Positions 7,630-16,812 of a stretch of DNA of 64,000 bases are shown in pieces (the stretch's first letter is position 1; every line of letters starts with the position of its first letter). The position numbers were made by a program, and so were the translations under genes. The DNA comes from Hymenobacter qilianensis (lineage in GTDB: Bacteria; Bacteroidota; Bacteroidia; Cytophagales; Hymenobacteraceae): NCBI RefSeq assembly GCF_014489555.1, contig NZ_CP060784.1, positions 2,604,001 to 2,668,000 of the forward strand, given 5' to 3'. The notes below the pieces were generated by a model. The model did no database searches, was not told the origin of the DNA, and saw only the letters and a list, made by a program, of their open reading frames with translations.

Positions 7630-10608
7630 ATGAAACAAAAATTTTTACTCTCTCTTGTCTGGTGCTTGCTGCTGGTGACAACCGCATGGGCTCAAACCCG
7701 GACGGTGACTGGCCGCGTAACCGATGCTGACGGGTCGGGCCTGCCCGGCGTAACAGTACTGGAGCGCGGCACTACCAACGGCGTCAGCACCAGCGCCGAT
7801 GGCGCCTTTTCGCTTACCGTACAGCCGAACGCTACCTTGGTAATTAGCTCAATTGGCTATAATACCCAGACTATTCCGGTAGGCGACCAATCAGTAATCA
7901 ATGCTCGTTTGGGAACAAACGAGACAGTGCTTAACGAAGCTGTGGTAGTAGGTTATGGTAGCCAGGCCAAATCAGAAGTGACCGGCTCCGTAACGCAGCT
8001 CAGCAGCAAGGACGTAGAAAACGTGCCGGTAGTAAGCTTCGAGCAAGCTATTCAGGGCCGTACGCCTGGTGTTACTATCAACCAGACCTCCGGCAAGCTC
8101 GGAGCAGGTGTTCAAATCCGGGTGCGGGGTGCTTCATCGGTAACGGCATCCAACCAGCCTTTGTACGTGATTGACGGTATTCCCGTAACGTCGCAGGACG
8201 TAGGCACCGATGTAGAGCCCTTGAACCCACTGGCTGACCTGAACCCCAATGACATCGAGTCCATTACCATTCTGAAGGATGCTGCTTCGGCGGCCATCTA
8301 TGGCTCGCGGGCTTCGAATGGCGTGGTGTTGGTAACCACCAAAAGCGGCCGCCAGGGACAAACCAAGGTAAATGTTGGCTACTACGTAGGTACCAGCGAA
8401 ACCACCAGAAGGCAGAAATTTCTGAACGCTGCCCAGTACAATGAGCTGTTCAGAGAGTCGGCGGCCAATGCTGGCATCACCGACCCAGATGAGGTCGATG
8501 CATTATTCCTGGATTTTGGAATCGATCTTAACTCTGGCGTTGATCAGAACTGGAGCGAAGAGGCTTTCCGTACCGGTAAAGTGTCGCAGTATGATGCCAA
8601 CGTTAGCGGCGGCGATGCCAAAACCCGCTTCTACTTAAGCACTACCTACAACGACCAGACCGGTATCATCATCGGCAACCGTTTCCGTCGGGGTAGTGCT
8701 CGCATCAACCTCGACCACTCGATTACAGAAAAGGTGAAAGTGGGCTTGAACTTGTCGTTGACCCGCTCAGTGAACGACCGTATTCCGAACGACAACGCCT
8801 TCACTAACCCCGTGCAGCTGAATGCTTTGCCACCGCTTCAACCAAAAATTGACCCCGAGACCGGCGAGCTGAATCAGCTGACGCTGTATACCAACAACCT
8901 GGTTGACATAGAGCGGGTAACAAACAGAGCAGGTACGTACCGCTCATTTAGCAATGCCTACCTGTCGTTCAATCCAATTAAGAACCTGACTATCCGCACC
9001 GAAGCCGGTGCTGACTTCCTGAATCTGAACGAAGATATCTATGCTCCGGCAGGTACATCGAGTGGTGGTAATACGGGGGAAGGCTTCAGCAACCAGACGC
9101 AGGTAATGAACTACACCACCAACAATACGGCGAACTACTTGCTGACGCTGAACGAAGCAAATACCATCGAAGCCCTTGCTGGTTTCTCCTTCCAGCGCTC
9201 TGATCTCAAGCAAACCTCCGCTGAAGGGCGAGGCTTCCCGAACGCTGAGTTTACCCGAATTGCTAGCGCCGCTATCAAGACGGGCGGCTCAAGCTCCTCG
9301 CGGGACGAATTCTCGTTTGTTTCGTTCTTCGGCCGCGTCAACTACGCGTACCAGGGCAAGTACTTGCTGTCCGGTAGCGTTCGTCGCGATGGTTCGTCGC
9401 GCTTCGGTGCCAACAATAAGTATGGAACATTCGGCGCTGGCTCGGTGGGCTGGGTGATTTCGGAAGAAGGCTTCCTGCAAGACAACTCTATCGTTAATTT
9501 CCTGAAGCTGCGGGCCAGCTACGGTTTGACCGGTAATGCGGAGATTGGCAACTTCCTCTCTCGTGGGTTGTTTACTGCTCTTCCCTACGCCGACCAGGCT
9601 GGTATTCGTCCTAGCACCGTTGTTGGTAACCCTGATTTATCGTGGGAGAGCACGGCTCAAACCGACATCGGCTTAGAGTTCGGTTTCCTCGATAACCGTA
9701 TTTCCGGTGAAATCGACGTTTATCAGAAAAATACGGACGATTTGCTGTTAGGCCGCCAACTCCTTTATGTAAATGGCTATAACACCGTAACCGAAAACGT
9801 AGGCAAACTGGAAAACCGTGGTCTGGAGATTTCCTTAAACACACGCAACTTCGACAAGGACTTTAAGTGGAGCACTAACTTCAACATCTCCTTCAACCGT
9901 AACGAAATCACAGAGCTGACCTCGCCTATTCAAAGCGGTCAGCTGGCTAGCGTACGTGAAGGTCAGCCAATTGGTGTTTTCTGGGGACGTAAGTACGCTG
10001 GCGTAGATCCTGCTAATGGCAATGCCTTGTACTACGCCGAGGATGGCTCAACTACTGATGAAATTACCGACTCGCCTTTACAGGTTGTTGGTAATCCGAA
10101 CCCCGATTACACGGGCGGTATCACGAACACCTTCTCGTATAAAGGTTTTGACCTGAGCGTTCTCGGTCAGTTTGTATACGGCAACGACATCTACAACTCG
10201 GCTGGTGTTTATCAAGCCGTCAACGGTGACTTCTTTGATAACCAGACTATCGAGCAATTAGACCGTTGGCAGAAGCCGGGCGACAGAACTAATGTTCCCC
10301 GTGCCGAGCTTTTCTCAGGCAACGGAGCGCAGGCTTCTTCGCGTTGGGTGACAAAAGGTTCTTTCCTGCGGGTGAAGAATGTAACCTTCGGCTATACGCT
10401 GCCTGCTTCGGTAGCCAAGCTAGGGTTCCTGCAAACCGCTCGCTTATATGTACAGGCCCAGAACTTAGCCACCATTACCAACTATGATGGCTATGATCCG
10501 GAAGTAAATACTGCCGCGTTTGGCCAAGGCAACTACGTGCTGGGTGTTGATTTCTACACTCCGCCGTTGGCTAAAACCTTCTTGGTTGGTATCAATTTAG
10601 GCTTTTAA
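7630..10608 (+). CDS. susC: SusC/RagA-family TonB-linked outer membrane transporter
   Basis: A 992-residue outer membrane importer for large nutrients such as oligosaccharides or peptides, working with the SusD-like lipoprotein encoded next. A Sec signal peptide ends around TTAWAQ (residue 22). A carboxypeptidase-D-like regulatory domain follows (TVTGRVTDADGSGLPGVTV, ~24-110), then a TonB plug (VVVGYGSQAKSEVTGSV, and LYVIDGIPVTS, where ...DASGAIYGSRASNGVVLVTTK-like residues are typical). A long β-barrel ends in an aromatic residue (VGINLGF), the outer-membrane insertion signal. susD starts 20 bases downstream, so they are co-transcribed. No glycosidase, sensor or sigma/anti-sigma gene adjoins the pair, so the substrate cannot be inferred. 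Codons are enriched in GGT/CGT, suggesting strong expression. Confidence 0.95.
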   Translation: MKQKFLLSLVWCLLLVTTAWAQTRTVTGRVTDADGSGLPGVTVLERGTTNGVSTSADGAFSLTVQPNATLVISSIGYNTQTIPVGDQSVINARLGTNETVLNEAVVVGYGSQAKSEVTGSVTQLSSKDVENVPVVSFEQAIQGRTPGVTINQTSGKLGAGVQIRVRGASSVTASNQPLYVIDGIPVTSQDVGTDVEPLNPLADLNPNDIESITILKDAASAAIYGSRASNGVVLVTTKSGRQGQTKVNVGYYVGTSETTRRQKFLNAAQYNELFRESAANAGITDPDEVDALFLDFGIDLNSGVDQNWSEEAFRTGKVSQYDANVSGGDAKTRFYLSTTYNDQTGIIIGNRFRRGSARINLDHSITEKVKVGLNLSLTRSVNDRIPNDNAFTNPVQLNALPPLQPKIDPETGELNQLTLYTNNLVDIERVTNRAGTYRSFSNAYLSFNPIKNLTIRTEAGADFLNLNEDIYAPAGTSSGGNTGEGFSNQTQVMNYTTNNTANYLLTLNEANTIEALAGFSFQRSDLKQTSAEGRGFPNAEFTRIASAAIKTGGSSSSRDEFSFVSFFGRVNYAYQGKYLLSGSVRRDGSSRFGANNKYGTFGAGSVGWVISEEGFLQDNSIVNFLKLRASYGLTGNAEIGNFLSRGLFTALPYADQAGIRPSTVVGNPDLSWESTAQTDIGLEFGFLDNRISGEIDVYQKNTDDLLLGRQLLYVNGYNTVTENVGKLENRGLEISLNTRNFDKDFKWSTNFNISFNRNEITELTSPIQSGQLASVREGQPIGVFWGRKYAGVDPANGNALYYAEDGSTTDEITDSPLQVVGNPNPDYTGGITNTFSYKGFDLSVLGQFVYGNDIYNSAGVYQAVNGDFFDNQTIEQLDRWQKPGDRTNVPRAELFSGNGAQASSRWVTKGSFLRVKNVTFGYTLPASVAKLGFLQTARLYVQAQNLATITNYDGYDPEVNTAAFGQGNYVLGVDFYTPPLAKTFLVGINLGF

Positions 10609-10627
10609 TCTTCTGACGTAACTTCTG

Positions 10628-12043
10628 ATGAAAACGATATTTTCTCGGTCGGTCGCTTTGCTGGCCTTGGGCTTAAGCCTGGGTCTGAGCTCATGCGATG
10701 ACAAACTCGATATTAATCCTTCCCAATCAATAGATGCCACTACGGCGCTTGGTAACCAAGCTAATGTAGGGAGCGCCGTAGTTGGTATGTACGCCCAGCT
10801 GGGTGGTCCAACGCTCTATGGTACCGATTTGATTCTGGTGCCAGAGCTAATGGCTGCCGACAACTACATTCAGTTTCAGGGCAGTTTTACCCAATACCGC
10901 GCATTAGTTAATAGAACCACAAACGCATCAACGTCGACTGCTGAAACTACTTGGCGTGATGCGTACGAGGCTATTAACACAGCTAACCTTGTTATTGATG
11001 CGCTGCCAGTAGTAACTACACCTGCCTTGAAGAGCCAGTATGAAGGGGAAGCACGGTTTGTCCGGGCTATGCTGTACTTTGAACTAGTACGCCTTTATGG
11101 CAAGCAGTATGAGCCAGGCGGAGCCAACGCACAGCTTGGGGTGCCTATCACCCTGGTGCCAGTGAAATCGTTGGAGCAGGCTACGGTTCCGCAGCAGCGG
11201 GCTACGGTAGCGCAGGTGTATACGCAGGTTATTAACGACCTGACCTCAGCCATTGCCCTGTTGCCTGAAGAAAACCCTGCCCGCGCTACCACCTTCACCG
11301 CCAAGGCACTGCTGGCCCGCGTGTATTTGCAGCAAAGCAATTTTGCGCAGGCACGCATTCTGGCCGATGATGTTATTCGCAACAGCGGTAAGGCACTTTC
11401 GCCTACGCTTTCTTCGGTTTTCACGGGTCGTAACACCTCTGAAACGTTGCTGGAAATTCAGCAAAACGACCAGAATAACGCCGGAACATCTAACAATGGC
11501 TTAGCTACATTTTTCTCCAGTATCGGTCAGCAAGGCCGGGGCGATGTGCGCGTATTGCCTGCTTTTGCTAACCTTTACGGGGCAAACGATGCCCGTGGTA
11601 CTGCTTCGCTTTTGTATGAAGGCACGGGTACCAACCGGGCTGCCGGTCAGCTACGGACGGGCAAATGGATAGCTTTCGGTCAGAACATTCCACTTATTCG
11701 CCTTGCCGAAATGTACCTGATCCGGGCAGAGGCCGACTTCAGAGCCGGGAATATTCCTTCAGCTTTGGTTGACATAAACCGTGTTCGGACCCGCTCTACG
11801 GCTACCCCGCTTACGGCTCCTCAACTGTCGCTGGCTACTATTCTGCGTGAGCGGCAACTGGAACTGGCATTCGAGGGCTTCCGTCTGCACGATCTGAAGC
11901 GCACCAGAACCAACATCTTTGTGCCAGCATCTGGTAATAACCCCGCCAGAGAGGTTGACATCAACAGCGACATTCTTGTGCTTCCCATTCCGCTGCGCGA
12001 GATTAACGTAGAGCCCGGTCTGATCCAGAACCCTGGCTACTAG
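10628..12043 (+). CDS. susD: SusD/RagB-family nutrient-binding outer membrane lipoprotein
   Basis: The surface lipoprotein partner of the SusC transporter upstream; it acts as a lid that captures ligand. A signal peptide ends in the lipobox LSSC (Cys at about residue 23), followed by DDKLDINPSQSI, the classic SusD mature N-terminus. Helical TPR-like segments follow (residues ~90-230, including ARFVRAMLYFELVRLYG), then RLAEMYLIRAEADFRAG and the family C-terminal signature REIN.EPGLIQNPGY. The 471 residues are within the normal SusD range. A stereotyped terminator follows. Confidence 0.94.
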   Translation: MKTIFSRSVALLALGLSLGLSSCDDKLDINPSQSIDATTALGNQANVGSAVVGMYAQLGGPTLYGTDLILVPELMAADNYIQFQGSFTQYRALVNRTTNASTSTAETTWRDAYEAINTANLVIDALPVVTTPALKSQYEGEARFVRAMLYFELVRLYGKQYEPGGANAQLGVPITLVPVKSLEQATVPQQRATVAQVYTQVINDLTSAIALLPEENPARATTFTAKALLARVYLQQSNFAQARILADDVIRNSGKALSPTLSSVFTGRNTSETLLEIQQNDQNNAGTSNNGLATFFSSIGQQGRGDVRVLPAFANLYGANDARGTASLLYEGTGTNRAAGQLRTGKWIAFGQNIPLIRLAEMYLIRAEADFRAGNIPSALVDINRVRTRSTATPLTAPQLSLATILRERQLELAFEGFRLHDLKRTRTNIFVPASGNNPAREVDINSDILVLPIPLREINVEPGLIQNPGY

Positions 12044-12060
12044 TTGGATAGAGTATTGCG

Positions 12061-12094
12061 AAAAAGCCCCCAGAACTTTCTGGGGGCTTTTTTA
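12061..12094. terminator. Stereotyped terminator after susD
   Basis: A5-GCCCCCAGAA, short loop, TTCTGGGGGC-T6. It lies between the converging susD (+) and SPFH (-) genes and can serve both. Confidence 0.9.
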
Positions 12095-12109
12095 CGTACT
12101 ATTTATCCG

Positions 12110-13017
12110 CTATTTATCCGTCAGCAATACCTGGGGGCATTTTGGCTGTTGCCCATGATGATGACTTTGCTGTTGGCGGAAGTAGCAATGGCTTGGTTGG
12201 CCTTGATGGTTTCGTACCGCAATAGCCGGTCGCTGAGCTCGGCGCTGATGATTTTCTGGTAGTCGGCGATGCCCTGAGCTTCGAGGCGCTTGCGCTCTGC
12301 TTCCTGACGTTCTTTTTGGAGCACAAACTGCATCTTCTGGGCTTCCTGCTCGGCGGATATCTTGCTCTCGATGCTGCGCTTGACGGGCGCAGGGAGTTGA
12401 ATGTTGCGAATCAGAAGCTGCTCTAGTTGCAGGCCGCGCTGTTGGAAGTCACGGTTGATGGTATTGTAGATGCGATTTTGGAATTCGTCGCGGCGGGTGG
12501 AGTAAAGCGCCACGGCATCATAGTACACAGCATTGTCGCGGATACGGGTGCGCGTAACGGGCCGCACAATGGCATCCTGATAATTGGGGCCGATGGTAGA
12601 GAGAATATGCGGCGTGCGGGCGGGCACCACGCGGTACAGCACCGTCAGGTCGATGACAACTTCCAGCCCGTCGGCCGTGAGCACCTGGATGGCATCGTCG
12701 CCGGCGCGCTGGCCTTCCTCGCGCTGCACCGACATGGTATAGTTCTGGGTGCGCGTGTCAAATTTGGTCACATTCACCAAAGGGTTCACTACGTTCAGGC
12801 CGCTGATAAGAATGCGCGGCTGCACCTTGCCAAACAATGTCTGAACGCCCACCTGTCCGGCATCAATCTGCACTACGGTGCTCAGCGCCAGCCCCAATAC
12901 TACCAGCGTTGCGCCCGCAAACAGCAGCAAGCTGCGAAACCGATGCGCGGAATACGATATCTTACTCGCATTATACCCCACAATAAGTAGCACGAGGCCA
13001 ACGAAAACTAGGGTCAT
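12110..13017 (-). CDS. SPFH/prohibitin-family membrane protein, one-base frame break at the extreme 3' end
   Basis: A 302-residue (corrected) protein with two N-terminal hydrophobic segments (about residues 1-16 and 30-50), then a Band-7 domain (VQIDAGQVGVQTLFGKVQPRI through ~residue 215). A charged coiled coil follows (AEQEAQKMQFVLQKERQEAERKRLEAQGIADYQKII). Prohibitin-type proteins form large rings on the membrane and scaffold proteases or lipid domains. The final codons break at 12133-12137, where five Gs on the plus strand should be six. Corrected, the tail reads NSQNAPQVLLTDK and stops at 12110-12112. The upstream fragment alone would end NSQNAPRYC, so the break changes only the tail. Confidence 0.85.
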
Positions 13018-13130
13018 AGCCGAGGGATTTGGGTGGAACAGGACGCGGCCAAGTCAGCGCAAATTGCCCCTCAGCCGCTACGAAAAGATAAGCTTTTGCC
13101 GGCTGTTTTGGAAGCCCGGCTTCTACTTGG

Positions 13131-13634
13131 CTATTTCCCCACCTCCTGCTCGTCCTCGTCGTCCTCATCGTCTTCATTCAGCGCATCGAAGTCGATTTCT
13201 TGGGCCAATTCCAAGGCTTCTTCGATAACAGCATCCATCATGGGCTTGGTATCCGCGTCGAGGGTGCGCTCGAAAAGCTGCAGAATCTGCTCGCCCTCGT
13301 CGTTCACGTACAGATTGGTGTAGAGGCGCTCAAACAGCTTGGCGTCGCGGGTAATGACGTTGTCGATGTCGGCGACGGAGCGAGCGCCCAGCGCGCGGTG
13401 CAGCACATCCAGCACACGGCGGCTTTCTTCGTGGTCGCCCAGGTCGGTGAGCAGCTTAAGCAAGGACATAGCTACGCCCAGGCGCACGCGCTCAAACCGG
13501 AAGGGAACATCGGCGCGGGTGGCGTGCTCGAAAGTGGCATACGCGGCCGTGTCGGGCTCAGTGAGGTAGTAGGCCGCATCGGCGTCGGTGCGGAAGGCAG
13601 CGCGCAGCAGTTGTTCGTAGCGAAGAGCACTCAT
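13131..13634 (-). CDS. Hypothetical protein with a strongly acidic C-terminus
   Basis: 167 residues, no signal peptide or membrane segment. The body is helical (LRYEQLLRAAFRTDADAAYYL at the start, LKLLTDLGDHEESRRVLDVLHRAL in the middle). The last ~25 residues are almost all Asp/Glu (DEDDEDEQEVGK type). I do not recognise the family. High GC with strong third-position G/C bias and lack of interruptions support a real gene. It is separate from the SPFH gene by 113 bases. Confidence 0.65.
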   Translation of the reverse strand: MSALRYEQLLRAAFRTDADAAYYLTEPDTAAYATFEHATRADVPFRFERVRLGVAMSLLKLLTDLGDHEESRRVLDVLHRALGARSVADIDNVITRDAKLFERLYTNLYVNDEGEQILQLFERTLDADTKPMMDAVIEEALELAQEIDFDALNEDDEDDEDEQEVGK

Positions 13635-13698
13635 GGTGGCAGGGAAATATGGAGAAGGAAGAAAAGGCTGAGCTTGGCCTGGGTTGGCTCCGAAAAAG

Positions 13699-13708
13699 CC
13701 CCCCAGCT
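13699..13708 (-). repeat. Solitary intergenic copy of the GGGGGGC-A/T word (minus strand)
   Basis: AAAAAGCCCCCCAG with no facing arm. It lies upstream of the 13131-13634 gene, so it is not a terminator for it. It has the same sequence as one arm of the stereotyped terminators. Confidence 0.5.
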
Positions 13709-13860
13709 ACTAATGACGTAACCTAAAGAGCGAAAGGTACGATTGAAGAAAAGACGCGCGCGCTTTTTAGCCGTCACTTCATTGCAGCCGCTCGCTCAGC
13801 TGCCCTGAGGCGGCGACAAAATTCCTTCATTTATATCCTATCATTCCAACCTTCCTACAG

Positions 13861-14124
13861 ATGACACATAAGAAAAAATGGCTGCTATTTGCCCCATCCG
13901 GGCTCATGATTATTGGTTTTGGCACCTGCCTGATTCAGTGGGCTACCGCTTTGCAGCGCAAACAAGTGCCTACCGGCGAGTGGGTAGCCGCCGGTACATT
14001 GGCGCTGGGCGTGTTCAATGCCGGACTATGTGTATTTGGGCGGGGCGTGGCTGAAGGCGTGCTGCACGAAATCCGGGAGAAAGGCCCGTCGGCGGTTGTA
14101 GCAGCTGAGATTCCGCAGGAGTAA
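13861..14124 (+). CDS. Small two-helix inner membrane protein, unknown
   Basis: 87 residues beginning MTHKKKWLLFAPSGLM, with two hydrophobic segments (about residues 7-29 and 41-62) and a short C-terminal soluble tail. This topology is common among small unassigned Bacteroidota membrane proteins, and I recognise no family motif. It stands alone and is followed by a stereotyped terminator that it shares with the converging DUF2721 gene. Confidence 0.6.
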   Translation: MTHKKKWLLFAPSGLMIIGFGTCLIQWATALQRKQVPTGEWVAAGTLALGVFNAGLCVFGRGVAEGVLHEIREKGPSAVVAAEIPQE

Positions 14125-14192
14125 TCATTAAATCGCGCCGGATAAATTCGGGGTGCGATGTTGCTTCTCAACTATCAGAGAGGATGTAGAAT

Positions 14193-14227
14193 AAAAAGCC
14201 CCCGTAGCGCGCTTCGGGGGCTTTTTT
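14193..14227. terminator. Stereotyped bidirectional terminator
   Basis: A5-GCCCCCG ... CGGGGGC-T6 between two converging genes. Here the inner pair is CG/CG rather than CAG/CTG. Confidence 0.88.
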
Positions 14228-14251
14228 GTGGCTTTTTGAAAGCATGAATTA

Positions 14252-14701
14252 TTATGTTCCGTCGGGGTTTTGCAGCCCAGACAGGCCCGCTGCTTCGCGG
14301 CGGCGCTCTTCATCATTCTGCATATCATTGAGCTCAATATTAAGCGCGTCGCCGGAAATCTGAATTTCGCGCAGCGACATCGCCAATGATACCAGCAGCG
14401 CCAGCAAACTCGCGCCGAAGATAAACTGACCCGCCTGCACGAAGCCCGCAAACAGCAGAAACATGCACAGCACGCAGCCAAACATGCTGGCTATCCCCAC
14501 CGCCTGCATATTACGCACAATCACGAGGCGCTGGCGCAGGTTCTGAATCTGGAGCATCAGGTGCGAGCTATGCGTGGTCTGATACTGCGATTTGAGCGTG
14601 CGCACGCGGTTGGCCAAGGCCATGAAGCGGTTGGTATAAGCCAGCAGCAGCAGCGACAATGCCGGAAAGAGTAGCGCCGGGGTAGTAAGCGTAATTTCCA
14701 T
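14252..14701 (-). CDS. DUF2721-family membrane protein
   Basis: 149 residues. The N-terminus TTPALLFPALSLLLLAYTNRF is the signature of DUF2721 proteins. A short amphipathic region with RVRTLKSQYQ follows, then two membrane segments (about residues 66-90 and 93-110). The hydrophilic tail ends QNPDGT. The family is widespread and of unknown function, in the inner membrane. The gene stands alone between the S15 hydrolase gene and a shared terminator. Confidence 0.82.
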   Translation of the reverse strand: MEITLTTPALLFPALSLLLLAYTNRFMALANRVRTLKSQYQTTHSSHLMLQIQNLRQRLVIVRNMQAVGIASMFGCVLCMFLLFAGFVQAGQFIFGASLLALLVSLAMSLREIQISGDALNIELNDMQNDEERRREAAGLSGLQNPDGT

Positions 14702-14743
14702 AGAAAGAGAGTAATACGCGGCCTGAGCAGCAGAGGTATTCTT

Positions 14744-16640
14744 CTACAGCACCTTCACCACCAACTGCGAAGCGTGCTCCGGCGAGTGGTAGAGGCGGTG
14801 CGTGGCTTTCTGGAAATCCTCGTCTTTGGCTTCGTAAATATTAGGCACAAAGGTCTGCGGATTGCGGTCGACGAGCGGAAACCAGGAGCTTTGCACCTGC
14901 ACCATCAGGCGGTGGCCTTTCTTGAAGGTGTGACACAAGTCCTGCAAGGCAAAGGGTACGGCCGTTACTTCATTGGGTGTAAAGGCTTTGGGTTGCGAAA
15001 AGCTTTCCCGGAAACGGCCGCGCATTACTTCAGAGCGCACGAGCTGCTGGTAGCCGCCCAGCTTTACATTGGGCAGGTTGCGTGGGTTGTCGGGCGTATC
15101 GTTTGGGTACACATCAATGATTTTGACAACCCAATCCGCATCGGTTCCGGTGGTGGCTACTTGCAGCAGCGCCTGAATAGGGCCAGCAAGGGTAAGGTCT
15201 TCGGTGAGCACGTCAGTCTGGTAGGTGAGCACATCGGGGCGGCGGCTGGCGAAGCGCTGGTCGTCGGTCATGTACTCGCGCGTCATGCCGGTGGCGGTGG
15301 CTTCAGTGAAGGGAACCGGCTTGGCGGGGTCACTGATATATTCGTCAAAAAGCCCCCAGCGGCAGTAGCGGTGGGTTTACTGAACGAAATTTGCCCCCCA
15401 GGCTGGAAAAACAACGTCCGATCTTTCACTTGCTTGGGCGGCCAAGCATCAAAGGTGCGCCAGCGGTTCGTGCCACTCTCGAAGATGTAGGCTTCGGGCA
15501 GTTTTGGGTCGGTTGGCTTCTCGGCTTTCAAGTGCGCCCGGAAAAACGGCGCTTCAATGCTGTCCTGGTAGAAAAGCGACGGCGACGCGCCGTAGGCCAC
15601 GTTGCCCACCATTTCGCCGGTGCCCCGCGCCCAGCCGCCGTGTACCCACGGCCCCATCACGATGCGATTGGAAAGCTTAGGGTTCTGATTTTCGATGGTT
15701 TTGTAGGTTTGCAGCGCTCCGAATAGGTTTTCGGCGTCGTTGAAGCCGCCTACGGTGAGCACGGCCGTCTTCGTGTTCAGATCTTTCAGGTGCGGACGCA
15801 GGTTGCGCGCCTGCCAGAACTCATCGTAGTTGGGGTGAGCCATCAGGTCGTTCCAGAAGGCAACATTATCCTTGAAATAACGCTCATTGGCATTTTTGAG
15901 TGGCCCAAGGCGCAGAAAGAAGTCGTAGCCATCGGGCGTGCCGTGCTGAAACGACGGGTTGCGGTTGGGAGTGGGCTGGGGCGGGGCTGCCCGAAGCTGG
16001 CCAGGAAGTTGAAAGCATGGGGCAGAAAGAAGGCTCCATTGTGGTGAAAGTCGTCCCAAAACCAGTCGGCAATTGGGGCCTGCGGTGAGGAAGCCCTGAG
16101 CGCCGGATGCCGGCTAGTCAGGCCCACCGACGTGTAGAAGCCCGGATACGAAATGCCCCACTGACCCACGCGGCCATTGTTGCGGGGGCCTTTTTTGACC
16201 AGCCACTCAATGGTATCAAACGTGTCGGTGCCTTCGTCAATGTCCTGTTTGCCACGAGGCTTATCCTTGGCCGGGCGCATGTTCACAAACTCGCCCTCCG
16301 ACATATAAGCCCCCCGAACATCCTGATACACAAAAATGTAGCCCTCGCGCATTATGGTAGGTGATGGACCGAGCGCTGTTTTATACGTGTCGGGGCCATA
16401 AGGGCCGGCCGAGTACGGCGTGCGGTTCATGAGCACCGGGTAGCGCTTGGTGGCTGCGTCGGTGGGAGCGTAGATGATGGTGTGCAGCTTGCGGCCGTCG
16501 CGCATAGGCACCAGCTGCTCCGTTTTGGTGTAATGCTGGCGCACATACACCGAGTCGGCATTGATTTTCTGCCCATACGCGGTTGTGCTGGTCAGCAGCA
16601 CGGCGGTGGCTAGCAGGCGAAAGAATAACGGTAGCTTCAT
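14744..16640 (-). CDS. Secreted CocE/NonD-type (S15, X-Pro dipeptidyl-peptidase-like) hydrolase, two one-base frame breaks
   Basis: A serine hydrolase of the α/β fold, probably an acyl ester or amide hydrolase or a peptidase. A signal peptide ends near TTAYGQ (residue 24). The catalytic domain has VPMRDGRKLHTIIYAP, QDVRGAYMSEGEF and the nucleophile elbow GISYPG (Ser164). The C-terminal jelly-roll (X-Pro C domain) contains PDVLTYQTDVLTEDLTLAGP. Three fragments tile one gene: GGGG at 15978-15981 should probably be five, and CCCCC at 15353-15357 six. Corrected, the junctions read FGQPRPQPTPNRN and AGGLFDEYISDP, and the whole is 632 residues, the usual length. The exact position of the first lost base is ambiguous between two adjacent G runs. 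Confidence 0.87.
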
Positions 16641-16812
16641 CGGCGGAGGAAAAAGTGGATGGTCGGCAGAAAGAATACGACGAAAGTAACAGAGATTCGC
16701 GCACTGCTACCAGCGGAATAGTACCTTGCTTTAAAAGTTGCGCTGAGCTGCTCTGTCCGCTGAGTTATTTGTCCTTTTTGTTGTTCCAGCACTAGCTGGT
16801 CATTTTTAATCC

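Noticed and set aside
7497..7730. A 77-residue open frame just before and overlapping susC
   Set aside because: It overlaps the susC signal peptide in another frame and has no motif.
8112..9844. Several minus-strand open frames inside susC
   Set aside because: Shadows of a long, uninterrupted, motif-rich susC frame.
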